Shown: piece after piece, positions 27,278 through 35,986 of the stretch
Position numbering within the stretch: the first letter of the stretch is position 1
How the letters are laid out: each line of letters opens with the position of its first letter
Origin: an uncultured Clostridia bacterium
GTDB lineage: Bacteria; Bacillota; Clostridia; UBA1381
DNA: 64,000 bases
Assembly: GCA_947626135.1 (NCBI GenBank)
Contig: CANQQZ010000008.1
Location: 1-64,000, forward strand
Direction: 5' to 3'
The notes under the pieces: generated by a model
What the model was told of the DNA's origin: nothing
The model's input: the letters and a program-made list of their open reading frames with translations, nothing else
Database searches by the model: none
Translations under genes and position numbers: made by a program

Positions 27278-28273
27278 TTATATATTTTCTCTTATAAATT
27301 CCGCTCGCTTTACATCGCGCTCGTCCGCGCTCAGCTTGCCGTTGCCTATCAGCGGCGGCGCGCTCATAATCATACATTCCATCGGCAGTATTTTGCCTGT
27401 TTCCTTTATTATACCCATTCCGCGCCCGAGCATTACGTCGGAGATAAGCGACTTGGCTTCCGCGGACGTCAGCCTGCGGGCGTATTTCAATATGCCGTAA
27501 GAGCGGTAAACCTTGTCGGCAAGCTCGGTCGGGCTGTTCTTTTTAAGGATATCGCGCGCCTTTTTCTCCATATCTATGATGCGGTCGGTAACGGTTTTGA
27601 GCTTTTCTATAATTTCCTTTTCCGTGACGCCCATCGTCACCTGATTGGAGATTTGATAGAAATTCCCCTCCGCGCTCGTGCCTTCTCCGTACAGCCCGCG
27701 GACGGCGATCCCCATGCCTCCCGCTGACGATATCACATTTTTTATGTTCTTTGTAAGCGTCAGAGCGGGAAGGTGAAGCATAAGCGACGCGCGCATACCC
27801 GTTCCCGCGTTTGTGGGACATGCGGTAAGATAGCCGAAGCTCTCATCAAATGCGTAGGATATGCTCTCCTCGATAACGCTGTCTATTTTGTCAGCCAGAT
27901 CGTATGCCTTGCCGAGAGCGTTGCCCGCCATTATAACCTGCAGCCGGATATGATCCTCCTCCATAAGCATTATGCTCATGGTGCGGTCCTTGCTCACATA
28001 CACCGACTGACCCTTCCCGCGAAGCATCTGCGGGCTTATTAAATGCTCCTCGGCAAGCCGCGCCTTGTGCTCGGGCTCCGCTTTATCGAGGTCTATGAAA
28101 TCCAGCTCCTTGGAGAGAGCCGAATTTCCGCCGCCCAGAGCGGCTTTAAGCCTTTCGGTCGCTTCGGACTTATCGGAAAGAGCGTTCGGAAACGGAACTC
28201 CGTCTATGTTTCTCGCGAGCCGTATTCTTGTTGAGATTACTATATCGTTATCGTTGTCCTTATACCAAATCAT
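27278..28273 (-). CDS. mcsB: Protein-arginine kinase McsB
   Basis: McsB phosphorylates arginines on CtsR and on damaged proteins, marking them for ClpCP. The 331-residue phosphagen-kinase fold is shown by STRIRLARN near the N-terminus and the active-site loop CPTNAGTGMRAS, containing the catalytic cysteine. It overlaps mcsA by 4 bp. Confidence 0.96.
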   Translation of the reverse strand: MIWYKDNDNDIVISTRIRLARNIDGVPFPNALSDKSEATERLKAALGGGNSALSKELDFIDLDKAEPEHKARLAEEHLISPQMLRGKGQSVYVSKDRTMSIMLMEEDHIRLQVIMAGNALGKAYDLADKIDSVIEESISYAFDESFGYLTACPTNAGTGMRASLMLHLPALTLTKNIKNVISSAGGMGIAVRGLYGEGTSAEGNFYQISNQVTMGVTEKEIIEKLKTVTDRIIDMEKKARDILKKNSPTELADKVYRSYGILKYARRLTSAEAKSLISDVMLGRGMGIIKETGKILPMECMIMSAPPLIGNGKLSADERDVKRAEFIRENI

Positions 28274-28644
28274 TTTAAATCACCCTCCATTCCGCGTATC
28301 TGCTTGTGTAATTTTGCGGCTGTTTCGTAATCCTCCGCCTTTACGGCGTCCTGCAATTGCCTCTTTAAATCCTCGTAGGCGCGTCTTTTGCGAAGCTTCT
28401 CGCCTGATTTTACCGGTATTTTACCGGTATGAGAGGCGTTTGAGTGAATACTTTTTAAAACATCCGCCGCTCCGGCGCGGAATGTGTTATAGCATTCGCC
28501 GCAGCCGAATTTTCCCGTCCTGCGGAAATCGGAATATGTCCGTCCGCAAACCGGACATTTTTTTTCGCTTTTGTATACCGGCGACTGCTGTGTGAACATA
28601 CCGAAATCACCGAAAAAATCGTCAAATAATTCATCAAATAACAT
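28270..28644 (-). CDS. mcsA: McsA, activator of protein-arginine kinase
   Basis: A 124-residue zinc protein with two CxxC motifs (CPVCG and CGECY) and a C-terminal UVR domain (LQDAVKAEDYETAAKLHKQI). McsA stimulates McsB and helps control CtsR. The start is ATG 28644 (MLFDELFDDFF), preceded by AGGAGG; the longer frame upstream only shadows ctsR. B. subtilis McsA is longer, with more CxxC pairs; only two are visible here. Confidence 0.95.
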   Translation of the reverse strand: MLFDELFDDFFGDFGMFTQQSPVYKSEKKCPVCGRTYSDFRRTGKFGCGECYNTFRAGAADVLKSIHSNASHTGKIPVKSGEKLRKRRAYEDLKRQLQDAVKAEDYETAAKLHKQIRGMEGDLK

Positions 28645-28688
28645 TTTTAATTCCTCCTTGTATTTATATTCTTTCCTTATTTTGCCGT

Positions 28689-29141
28689 CTATATCAGAGC
28701 CGAGAGCGCATTTTTTAAAATTCCGGCGCGGATTCTGTCCTTTTCCGGCTGGGCTATGGCGATTGCCGCGTCCGAAACCGCTCCCGCAAGAGCCGCCGCC
28801 GTTTGCGGCGCAAGCGCGCCCTTTCGCTCGAGCTCTTCTATATGCCGTCTTGCCGACGGACAATCTATTGAATCCGGTACAGCCTTTATTACTCCGTAGA
28901 TAGGGCTTTCGCCGTTTTCAACGCGTTTTATCCTCAGATATCCGCCGCCTCCGCGCCGCGATTCGACTATATATCCGTGTTCGGGATTGAAGCGCGTGGA
29001 TATCACATAATTAATCTGCGAGGGCACACAGCCGAAAACCGACGCCAATTCATTGCGCCTGAGCTCCAGCCATGCGTCCGGCGCCTCGTCCTTGAGAAGC
29101 TCCATTATAAACGATTCTATTCTGTCGCTGATACCTCCCAT
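28689..29141 (-). CDS. ctsR: Transcriptional repressor CtsR
   Basis: CtsR represses class III heat-shock genes. The 150-residue protein shows the winged-helix N-domain ISDRIESFIMELL, the DNA-contacting region CVPSQINYVISTRFNPEHGYIVESRRGGGGYLRI and the regulatory C-domain. ATG 29141 is chosen because GAGGTGG is 5 bp upstream; a GTG at 29150 overlaps that site. A perfect CtsR box lies in its promoter, so the operon is autoregulated. Confidence 0.96.
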   Translation of the reverse strand: MGGISDRIESFIMELLKDEAPDAWLELRRNELASVFGCVPSQINYVISTRFNPEHGYIVESRRGGGGYLRIKRVENGESPIYGVIKAVPDSIDCPSARRHIEELERKGALAPQTAAALAGAVSDAAIAIAQPEKDRIRAGILKNALSALI

Positions 29142-29171
29142 ATCGTCCACCTCGTTTCATCGTAATTTGAT

Positions 29172-29188
29172 TTTGACTTTCTTTGACC
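29172..29188 (-). promoter_or_regulatory. CtsR operator
   Basis: On the minus strand GGTCAAA and AGTCAAA are separated by 3 bp, an exact match to the CtsR heptad repeat. It sits just downstream of the -10. Confidence 0.95.
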
Positions 29189-29199
29189 TTTCATCTGAT

Positions 29200-29227
29200 A
29201 TTATACTCTCTTTTTTTGATTTGTCAA
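29200..29227 (-). promoter_or_regulatory. Promoter of the ctsR operon
   Basis: TTGACA (29222-29227) and TATAAT (29200-29205) on the minus strand are 16 bp apart. Confidence 0.85.
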
Positions 29228-29297
29228 TGAAAAAATTGTATATGATTTGTGAACAAATTGTTAATATGAAATTTTATTATATTGCCGCGCCGCCGTC

Positions 29298-29326
29298 TTG
29301 CTTTATTTGTTAATATATGATAAAAT
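29298..29326 (+). promoter_or_regulatory. Promoter of the radical SAM gene
   Basis: TTGCTT and TAAAAT, 17 bp apart. The predicted transcription start is about 3 nt before the ATG at 29336, so the mRNA may be leaderless. Confidence 0.65.
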
Positions 29327-29335
29327 ACGGTTATT

Positions 29336-30277
29336 ATGAAAAGCGGATTTATTTATTCGGACGACAATAAGCGTTACCATACATGGAACTATCATTTGCG
29401 GCGCAAATTCGGGACTAAGGTAATGAAAATAGCTCTGAACGCGGGATTCACATGTCCGAACATAGACGGAACAAAGGGGACCGGCGGATGCATATATTGC
29501 TCGCCGTCGGGCAGCGGAGATTTCGCGGGAGACAAGCGGCTTTCGACGGAGGAGCAGTTCGACGCCGTATGTAAGAAAATGCATGAGAAATGGCGCGGCG
29601 GTTTATATATCGCGTATTTTCAGGCGCACACCAATACGTATGCGCCGGTTCACGAGCTGCGGGAGCGGTTTGAAAGCGCGCTGGAGCGCCCGGGGGTCGT
29701 GGGGCTCAGCATAGCGACGCGCGCGGATTGCCTGCCGGGCGGGGTCCTGAACTATCTGTCCGAATTAAAGGAGCGGACATATCTTATAGTCGAGCTGGGT
29801 TTGCAGTCGGTATTCGACGAAACGGGGGAGAGGATCAACCGCTGCCATACCTATGCGGAATTTTTGGAGGGATATAACGCGCTTTGCTCGCGCGGCATAA
29901 ATACGTGCGTGCATCTTATAAACGGTCTGCCGGGAGAGGATAAGGAAATGATGCTGCACAGCGCGCGCACTGTCGCGGCGCTCAGACCGCATTGCGTAAA
30001 GATGCATATGCTGCATGTGCTGAAAAACACTCCGCTTGCCGGCTTATATGAGAGCGGCGGGTGCAGATTGCTTGAAAAGGATGAATATGTGGATATAATC
30101 GCGGATCAGCTTGAGCTGTTCCACCCCGAAACCGTTATTCAGCGGCTCACGGGCGACGGAGCCCGCGCGGATTTGATCGGTCCGATGTGGAGCCTCAGAA
30201 AATTTGAGGTCCTAAACGCGATTGACAAAGAGCTTGAACGGCGGAATTCGTTTCAGGGAGATAAATTTCAGAAATAA
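29336..30277 (+). CDS. TIGR01212-family radical SAM protein (YtqA-like)
   Basis: A 313-residue radical SAM protein. The cluster-binding cysteines lie in GFTCPNIDGTKGTGGCIYC, with the longer first gap typical of this family and of Elp3-like enzymes. The start MKSGFIYSDDNKRYHTWNYHLRRKFG fits the family N-terminus. No ribosome-binding site is visible and the promoter lies almost at the ATG. The reaction is not established. Confidence 0.9.
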   Translation: MKSGFIYSDDNKRYHTWNYHLRRKFGTKVMKIALNAGFTCPNIDGTKGTGGCIYCSPSGSGDFAGDKRLSTEEQFDAVCKKMHEKWRGGLYIAYFQAHTNTYAPVHELRERFESALERPGVVGLSIATRADCLPGGVLNYLSELKERTYLIVELGLQSVFDETGERINRCHTYAEFLEGYNALCSRGINTCVHLINGLPGEDKEMMLHSARTVAALRPHCVKMHMLHVLKNTPLAGLYESGGCRLLEKDEYVDIIADQLELFHPETVIQRLTGDGARADLIGPMWSLRKFEVLNAIDKELERRNSFQGDKFQK

Positions 30278-30351
30278 ATTTTGAAAAATATATTGAGATA
30301 ATTTCCAAATTGATGTATACTTATATTATCTATATAATCGGGAGTAAAATT

Positions 30352-31377
30352 ATGTTTAATAATGATATAAGCATAGATTTGGGCACGGCTACCGTGCTGG
30401 TGTATATAAAAAACAAGGGCATCGTTTTAAACGAGCCGTCGGTTATCGCGGTCAATACGGATACCAACAAGGTTGAGGGCGTGGGCTTTGAGGCGCTTGA
30501 AATGCTCGGAAGAACCCCGCCGAATATTCAGGCGGTCAGACCGCTGCGCGACGGAGTTATATCGAGCCTCACGCTCGCGCAGGAAATGATAAAGCGTTTT
30601 CTCGCTAAGGTTTTGGCGCGTCAGATAGGTCATCCGCGTATCATGATGTGTGTGCCGAGCGGAGTTACGGACGTTGAACAGCGCGCGGTTATCGAAGCGG
30701 CGCGCGAGGTCGGCGCGCGGGATATTTACGTTATCGAGGAGCCTGTGGCGGCGGCGCTTGGCGCGGGCTTTGATATTTCCGAGCCTCACGGAACAATGGT
30801 GGTGGATATCGGCGGCGGTACTACCGATATCGCGGTTTTGTCTTTGGGCGGCGTGGTAATAAGCAAAACGCTTAAAATAGCCGGCGATGAGTTCAGCGAG
30901 GAAATTATACGCTATATGCGCCGCGAAATGGGACTTATAATCGGACCCCGAACGGCGGAGCGGCTTAAAATCGAGGTCGGCTGCGTGACGGCACGCCCCA
31001 AGGAAACGCTTTGTGAGGCGAAGGGAATAAGCGTACTGGAGGGACTGCCGCGCTCGGTCACTGTTTCATCCGATTCAATATGCAATATTTTTGACGACTT
31101 CGTATTCAATATAGTCGAACGCGTCAAGGAGGTGCTCGAGGCGACGCCGCCGCAGCTCCATGCGGATATTATCGAGGACGGTATCATAATGACCGGCAGC
31201 GGCTCGCTCATATATGGCCTGGACAAGCGTATTTCCGACGCTACGGGTTTAAAGGTCACTCTTGCGGATGATATAGACCAATGCGTTGTCAAGGGCGCGG
31301 GTATAGCCCTCGACAGTATAGACACGGTTGACGACCCGACTCATATTTTCCATAAAAAAGCATATATAAGAGATTAA
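30352..31377 (+). CDS. MreB-like rod-shape protein
   Basis: A 341-residue bacterial actin of the MreB family. The phosphate-1 motif NDISIDLGTATVLVYIKNKGIVLNEPSV, the phosphate-2 motif VVDIGGGTTDIAVLSLGG and the adenosine motif IIMTGSGSLIYGLDKRI are present. ATG 30352 is chosen because of CGGGAG upstream; 14 extra residues in the open frame look non-coding. There is no mreCD next to it, so it may be a second paralogue (Mbl or MreBH type) rather than MreB itself. It precedes fabZ by 18 bp. Confidence 0.93.
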   Translation: MFNNDISIDLGTATVLVYIKNKGIVLNEPSVIAVNTDTNKVEGVGFEALEMLGRTPPNIQAVRPLRDGVISSLTLAQEMIKRFLAKVLARQIGHPRIMMCVPSGVTDVEQRAVIEAAREVGARDIYVIEEPVAAALGAGFDISEPHGTMVVDIGGGTTDIAVLSLGGVVISKTLKIAGDEFSEEIIRYMRREMGLIIGPRTAERLKIEVGCVTARPKETLCEAKGISVLEGLPRSVTVSSDSICNIFDDFVFNIVERVKEVLEATPPQLHADIIEDGIIMTGSGSLIYGLDKRISDATGLKVTLADDIDQCVVKGAGIALDSIDTVDDPTHIFHKKAYIRD

Positions 31378-31395
31378 AATCCAAGGAGAAGAGCT

Positions 31396-31836
31396 ATGCT
31401 GACAAATATTGAAATCCAAAAAATCCTGCCCCATCGTTATCCGTTTCTGCTGATTGATAAAATCACGGAAATGGAGGAGGGAAAAACTATCACGGGCATA
31501 AAAAATGTGACGGTGAACGAGCCGTTTTTCCAGGGACATTTCCCGGGCAACCCGATAATGCCCGGTGTGCTTATTACAGAGGCGCTTGCGCAGACAGGAG
31601 CGGTGCTTCTGCTGTCGATGCCGGAGAATGAAGGCAAGCTGGGCATTTTTACCGGAATCAACAATTTTAAATTCCGCCGCCAGGTAGTTCCCGGCGATAC
31701 GCTTACTCTGCATGCGGAGCTTTTGATGTATCGGCACGGCATGGGCAAGGCGGCTGTCAGGGCGTCGGTGGACGGCGAGGTTGCCGCGGCGGGCGAGATA
31801 AGCTTTGCCGTTATAGAGAATAAGGCGAATGACTGA
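31396..31836 (+). CDS. fabZ: 3-hydroxyacyl-ACP dehydratase FabZ
   Basis: FabZ dehydrates 3-hydroxyacyl-ACP in fatty acid synthesis. The 146-residue hot-dog protein has LPHRYPFLLIDKI, the catalytic His in FQGHFPGNPIMPGVL and the catalytic Glu in LITEALAQ. The rest of the fab cluster is absent here. AAGGAGAAG precedes the ATG, and the stop overlaps the next gene by 8 bp. Confidence 0.96.
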   Translation: MLTNIEIQKILPHRYPFLLIDKITEMEEGKTITGIKNVTVNEPFFQGHFPGNPIMPGVLITEALAQTGAVLLLSMPENEGKLGIFTGINNFKFRRQVVPGDTLTLHAELLMYRHGMGKAAVRASVDGEVAAAGEISFAVIENKAND

Positions 31837-32566
31837 GATATTGGACGGGGAAACCGTCGAGGATTTACAGCTTGGCGGGCTGCGGATAATCCAGAAAAAA
31901 AACGGTTTTCGCTTCGGCGCGGACGCGGTGCTGCTGTCTGATTTTGCCGCGCGCGCAAAATCAAGGGCGATACTTGATTTATGCACGGGCAGCGGCATAG
32001 TGCCGATATTGCTTAGCGCGAAAACCCGCGCTCAAAAAATATGCGGGCTTGAAATACAGCAGGAAATATGCGACAGCGCGCGGCGCTCCGTTGAGCTCAA
32101 CGGATTAAATCCGCGCGTTGAAATAATCTGCGGCGATGTAAAAAATGCCGCTGCCATCTGCGGCGCGGGAGCCTTTGACACCGTTACCTGCAATCCGCCG
32201 TATATGAAAAGCGGCGCGGGACTTGTAAATCCGTCTGACGAAAAGGCGATCGCGCGGCATGAAATACTGTGCTCCTTAGAGGATGTGATAAAAGTATCCG
32301 CCGAGCTGCTCGCGCCTATGGGAAGATTTTTTATGGTCCATCGTCCCTCGAGACTGACCGATATAATCTGCGCTATGCGCGAATATAAAATCGAGCCGAA
32401 GGAGCTGCGTTTAGTGTCCCCGTCCGCCGGAAAGCCTCCGAATCTCGTGCTGATTTCGGGAATAAGAGGAGGAGGGAAGGAGCTGCGGCTGCTTCCGGAG
32501 CTTATTCTGTTTAACGCCGACGGGAGCGAAACGGAAGAATTGAAGAAAATTTATAATCGGAGCTGA
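31829..32566 (+). CDS. tRNA1(Val) adenine-N6 methyltransferase-like protein (YabB/TrmN6)
   Basis: A 245-residue Rossmann methyltransferase with the family N-terminus GLRIIQKKNGFRFGADAVLLSDFA, motif I LDLCTGSGIVPILL and the N6-adenine signature VTCNPPYM. In Firmicutes this gene commonly precedes rsmI, as here (4-bp gap). It most likely modifies tRNA position 37, although the specific tRNA cannot be told from sequence. Confidence 0.92.
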   Translation: MTEILDGETVEDLQLGGLRIIQKKNGFRFGADAVLLSDFAARAKSRAILDLCTGSGIVPILLSAKTRAQKICGLEIQQEICDSARRSVELNGLNPRVEIICGDVKNAAAICGAGAFDTVTCNPPYMKSGAGLVNPSDEKAIARHEILCSLEDVIKVSAELLAPMGRFFMVHRPSRLTDIICAMREYKIEPKELRLVSPSAGKPPNLVLISGIRGGGKELRLLPELILFNADGSETEELKKIYNRS

Positions 32567-32570
32567 TAAA

Positions 32571-33410
32571 ATGTCCGGAGTTCTGTATCTTTGCGCTACG
32601 CCGATAGGCAATCTCGGCGATATAACGGAGCGCTGTCTGAAAACGCTTAGGGATGCGGATTTGATAGCCGCGGAGGATACCCGCAGAACGCTGCAGCTGC
32701 TTAATCATTTTGAGATAACAAAGCCGCTGACCTCGTATCATGAGCACAATAAGCGAGAAAAGGGCGCGTATATAATAGAGCTGTTAAAAAGCGGAAAAAA
32801 TGTGGCGCTTGTTTCCGACGCGGGAACGGTGGCGATATCCGACCCGGGGGAGGATTTGGTATCACGCTGCATAGAAAACGATATTTCAGTGTCCCCGATA
32901 CCGGGAGCTGTCGCGGCGGTGAACGCGCTTATAATATCCGGTCTGCCCACAAGGCGTTTCGCGTTTGAGGGGTTTTTGTCAGTCAACAAACGTCACAGGC
33001 ACGAGCATCTGGAGGCTGTGAAAAACGATACCCATACTCTTATCTTTTATGAGGCGCCCCACAAGCTCAAGGGGACACTAAAGGATTTGTACGAGGCTTT
33101 GGGGGACAGGAAAATCGCCATCATACGGGAGCTGACGAAAATTCACGAGGAGGCGATTCGGACAACGCTTTCAAATGCCATAAAGCTTTATGATGACGAG
33201 CCCGCGAGAGGCGAGTTTGTCCTTGTGATCGAGGGCGCGGCGCGCGGGACGGCAAATACGGAGGACAACCCTCTTAATTCCCTGTCCGTTTCAGAGCATG
33301 TGGAAAAATATATTGCGGACGGGCTCTCGCAGAAGGACGCGGTAAAGCGCGCCGCTGCCGACAGAGGCGTACCGAAACGCGAAATATATAACGAATACCA
33401 TAACCTGTAA
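32571..33410 (+). CDS. rsmI: 16S rRNA (cytidine(1402)-2'-O)-methyltransferase RsmI
   Basis: RsmI methylates the ribose of C1402 in the ribosomal P site. The 279-residue tetrapyrrole-methylase fold shows LYLCATPIGNLGDIT, LIAAEDTRRTLQLLNHF, VALVSDAGTVAISDPGEDLV and FEGFLSVNKRHR. It follows the methyltransferase gene by 4 bp and is followed by a small envelope protein gene. Confidence 0.96.
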   Translation: MSGVLYLCATPIGNLGDITERCLKTLRDADLIAAEDTRRTLQLLNHFEITKPLTSYHEHNKREKGAYIIELLKSGKNVALVSDAGTVAISDPGEDLVSRCIENDISVSPIPGAVAAVNALIISGLPTRRFAFEGFLSVNKRHRHEHLEAVKNDTHTLIFYEAPHKLKGTLKDLYEALGDRKIAIIRELTKIHEEAIRTTLSNAIKLYDDEPARGEFVLVIEGAARGTANTEDNPLNSLSVSEHVEKYIADGLSQKDAVKRAAADRGVPKREIYNEYHNL

Positions 33411-33422
33411 GGAGTGATATAT

Positions 33423-33728
33423 ATGAAAGCAAAAACGCTGTTGATGCTTGCGGGCGCCGCGGTGCTGGGCGCGTACAGCTACGCGGAGGGTCTGGGACCG
33501 TTTAATCGCATCAAATTCAAAAACGAGCATGACGCGGTATCGCGTTATGTGGAGGCGCATTATCCGAATGCGGTGTATTCGCCGATCGTGAAAACGGCTG
33601 ACGGCTGGACCGTTTCCGTGCGCAGGTTCGGAATGGAGCCGGTTATACTATACATAACGCAAAGTGAAGACGGCATGTACATTTTCCGGGAGGAAACGCC
33701 GTCGTTTTCACATCAAGACAACGCGTAA
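33423..33728 (+). CDS. Small hypothetical secreted or anchored protein
   Basis: Not recognised. A 101-residue protein with an N-terminal hydrophobic segment (about 4-22, LLMLAGAAVLGAYSYA) and a soluble domain of alternating strands (WTVSVRRFGMEPVILYITQSEDGMYIF). ATG 33423 follows AAGGAGTG. It lies 12 bp after rsmI, so it is probably in the same transcript. Confidence 0.7.
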   Translation: MKAKTLLMLAGAAVLGAYSYAEGLGPFNRIKFKNEHDAVSRYVEAHYPNAVYSPIVKTADGWTVSVRRFGMEPVILYITQSEDGMYIFREETPSFSHQDNA

Positions 33729-33786
33729 CAAAAATCTATCCTCCGGCATACTGTATAGTGAATGTCAATAAGGAGGAGGATTTTTT

Positions 33787-34029
33787 ATGGGTTTATTCGG
33801 AAACAATAACGGCGGCTGCGACCAGTGGATATGGATAATCATAATCGTGGTGCTTCTGTTCTGCATATGCGGCGGGGATAATTCGGGAAATAACAGCGGC
33901 GTATCTGGAGGCACGGCGAATAATAACTGCCGCGGCTGCTGCAAATGCTGCTGTTGCTGCGACAACAATAACAGTGCCGTAAGTCCCGAAACTACGACCA
34001 ATAATGATTGCTGCTGCTGCTGTGATTAA
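33787..34029 (+). CDS. Small cysteine-cluster membrane protein
   Basis: An 80-residue protein with one TM helix (about 14-28, WIWIIIIVVLLFCI) and an Asn/Gly/Ser-rich tail carrying cysteine clusters CRGCCKCCCCCD and a final CCCCCD, 14 cysteines in all. AAGGAGGAGG precedes the ATG and a strong terminator follows, so it is a real gene. Function unknown; similar tiny Cys-rich proteins in spore-formers could be coat components or metal binders, but that is a guess. Confidence 0.75.
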   Translation: MGLFGNNNGGCDQWIWIIIIVVLLFCICGGDNSGNNSGVSGGTANNNCRGCCKCCCCCDNNNSAVSPETTTNNDCCCCCD

Positions 34030-34085
34030 AATGAACATAACGAATCGTTCGCAGGCATGTTAAAGCATGCTGACGTTTGGTTCAA

Positions 34086-34124
34086 AAATACGGGCGTGTC
34101 ATTTTAAATGACACGCCCGTATTT
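34086..34124. terminator. Bidirectional terminator
   Basis: AAATACGGGCGTGTCATT pairs perfectly with its complement around a 3-4 base loop. It separates the Cys-rich gene from the convergent stalk-domain gene. Confidence 0.92.
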
Positions 34125-34156
34125 GTATAGCAGGTTCGGCATTTGGGAAAGGGTTG

Positions 34157-35971
34157 TCAGTCGGATATGAAGCTGTATACCATTTCCTCAGCTTCGCCGT
34201 CAAGCTTTCCGCCGTAGTATATATCGCTGCGTATATATGCAAACATGTAGATTTTGTTGCCGAGCGCCGCAGTATAAATTGTCGTGAAGCTTATATTTCC
34301 GTCATCATCCCTGCGCTCTGCGGTAAAGCTGTAATAGAAGTTGTCGTTAACGCGCTTGCTTGACACATTTTTTACTATTTTACAGCCGTCGTCACGCAGA
34401 CTGCGCGCAAATTCATCCGTTTCCTGCTGTAGTCTGTTTCCGTTCCCGGGGGTATACGAGATTGCGAGAGCTCCGCCCGTGCGTCTGTCCATTAGTGTGC
34501 CGGAACCGAGGCTTGTCCAGGGGTCGGGAACCGTCATCTTTCCGCCGGCAATGGTTTTTACCGTCGAACCGGAGCTCAAATCGCTTCCGCGCAGAAGAGT
34601 CCCGACATCCGACGGGTCGAGCGGCTCGGTTTTAACCGAGCTCACGAGCCGTTTTGCTTCGTCAACGGTTTTGGCGTGAGCGGAAACGTTATATACATAA
34701 TTGCCGTTTTCAAAAAACGCGTCGAAAACAGAATAGTTTGTGCTGCCGACGCCCTGATACGTCACGGTGTAGCTGTATTTTCCGCCGTCGTTTGAGACCT
34801 CGCTTACCTTTGACAAGTCGGGGCTTCCTATGTATTCGTACAAATCATGGTCATGCTGAGCGAGCTTCTCAGCCGTTACGGTGTCCGATTTTGAATAAAT
34901 GCCAATGTTAATTTCGCTTATATCGTCATTCGTGCCGGCAAAGCTGAACTCATTTGTAACCCCGTTTATGAGCTGCGACCAGTCAGCCGGGATATTTACG
35001 GTAATTTTGTAGTCGTCGTCTTTAAATTCCCGATACCCGTTTTCCACATTGGAGAGGTCGTAATAGTTATCGGGCGCGTTTATCTCAAACGTGCCGTTAA
35101 GCGAAAGCATTTCGTCCAGACCGTCATAGCCGTTATCCGCCGTGAGCAGCGCGTAACAGGCTGTGCTGCCCTTGACGTATTCAAGCGCGTCGATGGTTGA
35201 AGATTTATCCTTGCCGCGAAAATGGATTTTGACCGTTCCGTCGTCGAGCGGGGTGCGCTCCGCCGCGGAAATCGTTCCGGAAGCCATAATATCTCTTAGA
35301 TTATTGTATTCCGTGTCAACGTCTATATCCTCATCGCTTATATCTATTCCTATGGTCAGCGTGCATTTGCCGTCACTGTCGGCAAATACCGTATGAGTGC
35401 CGTCAAAGCTGCGGTCCTGCATAATAAACGTTTTTGGATTCTGTATTCTCCATCCGAAATAGCTGTCGCCGATATATTGAGAGTCGGTAACTCCCTCAAC
35501 CGTACCCGCGCTTTCCTCAGCCGCGGTTTTCGTAACCGTTATACGCTCGGTTCCCGCATCGTAATCAACCTCCGCACCGAACGTTTCGCTTATAAACCGC
35601 AGCGGTACCATCGTTGTGCCGCCGCTCAGCTCGGGAGCCTCCGGCAGCTCCTCGGTATGGCTGTTTACGACAGCGGATTTTGAGCCTATCTGAATTGTTA
35701 TATCCACGTCGGGATATTTCAAATTAACGCTCTGAGTATCACCGTCCCAACCGACCTCCGCGCCGAACGCCTCCGTTATCACTCTTACCGGAACGAGAGT
35801 TGTTCCGTCTCCGACGATATACGGCGCAGTCACCTCGAGCGGGCTGCCGTTTATGGTAAGGATGCTGTCGCCCACGCTGAACGATATCTCAACCGTTTCC
35901 TCCGCCGCGTTCGCTCCGGCAGCCGCGCAAAGCATTGCCGCCGCGGATAAAGCCGCAATTATTTTTTTCAT
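34157..35971 (-). CDS. Secreted protein with copper-amine-oxidase N-terminal (stalk) domain
   Basis: A 604-residue exported protein. The signal peptide (about 1-22, AAMLCAAAGANA) is followed by two stalk-domain repeats (TTLVPVRVITEAFGAEVGWDG near 55-75 and TTMVPLRFISETFGAEVDYDAG near 120-140). The remaining 450 residues hold about three repeats of a mixed beta domain with no motif I recognise. Stalk domains are non-enzymatic modules of Clostridial surface proteins. It lies 15 bp after an HtrA-like gene that carries the same stalk domain, so the two are likely an operon and may cooperate at the cell surface. Confidence 0.85.
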   Translation of the reverse strand: MKKIIAALSAAAMLCAAAGANAAEETVEISFSVGDSILTINGSPLEVTAPYIVGDGTTLVPVRVITEAFGAEVGWDGDTQSVNLKYPDVDITIQIGSKSAVVNSHTEELPEAPELSGGTTMVPLRFISETFGAEVDYDAGTERITVTKTAAEESAGTVEGVTDSQYIGDSYFGWRIQNPKTFIMQDRSFDGTHTVFADSDGKCTLTIGIDISDEDIDVDTEYNNLRDIMASGTISAAERTPLDDGTVKIHFRGKDKSSTIDALEYVKGSTACYALLTADNGYDGLDEMLSLNGTFEINAPDNYYDLSNVENGYREFKDDDYKITVNIPADWSQLINGVTNEFSFAGTNDDISEINIGIYSKSDTVTAEKLAQHDHDLYEYIGSPDLSKVSEVSNDGGKYSYTVTYQGVGSTNYSVFDAFFENGNYVYNVSAHAKTVDEAKRLVSSVKTEPLDPSDVGTLLRGSDLSSGSTVKTIAGGKMTVPDPWTSLGSGTLMDRRTGGALAISYTPGNGNRLQQETDEFARSLRDDGCKIVKNVSSKRVNDNFYYSFTAERRDDDGNISFTTIYTAALGNKIYMFAYIRSDIYYGGKLDGEAEEMVYSFISD

Positions 35972-35986
35972 TTTTAAAATCCCCCT

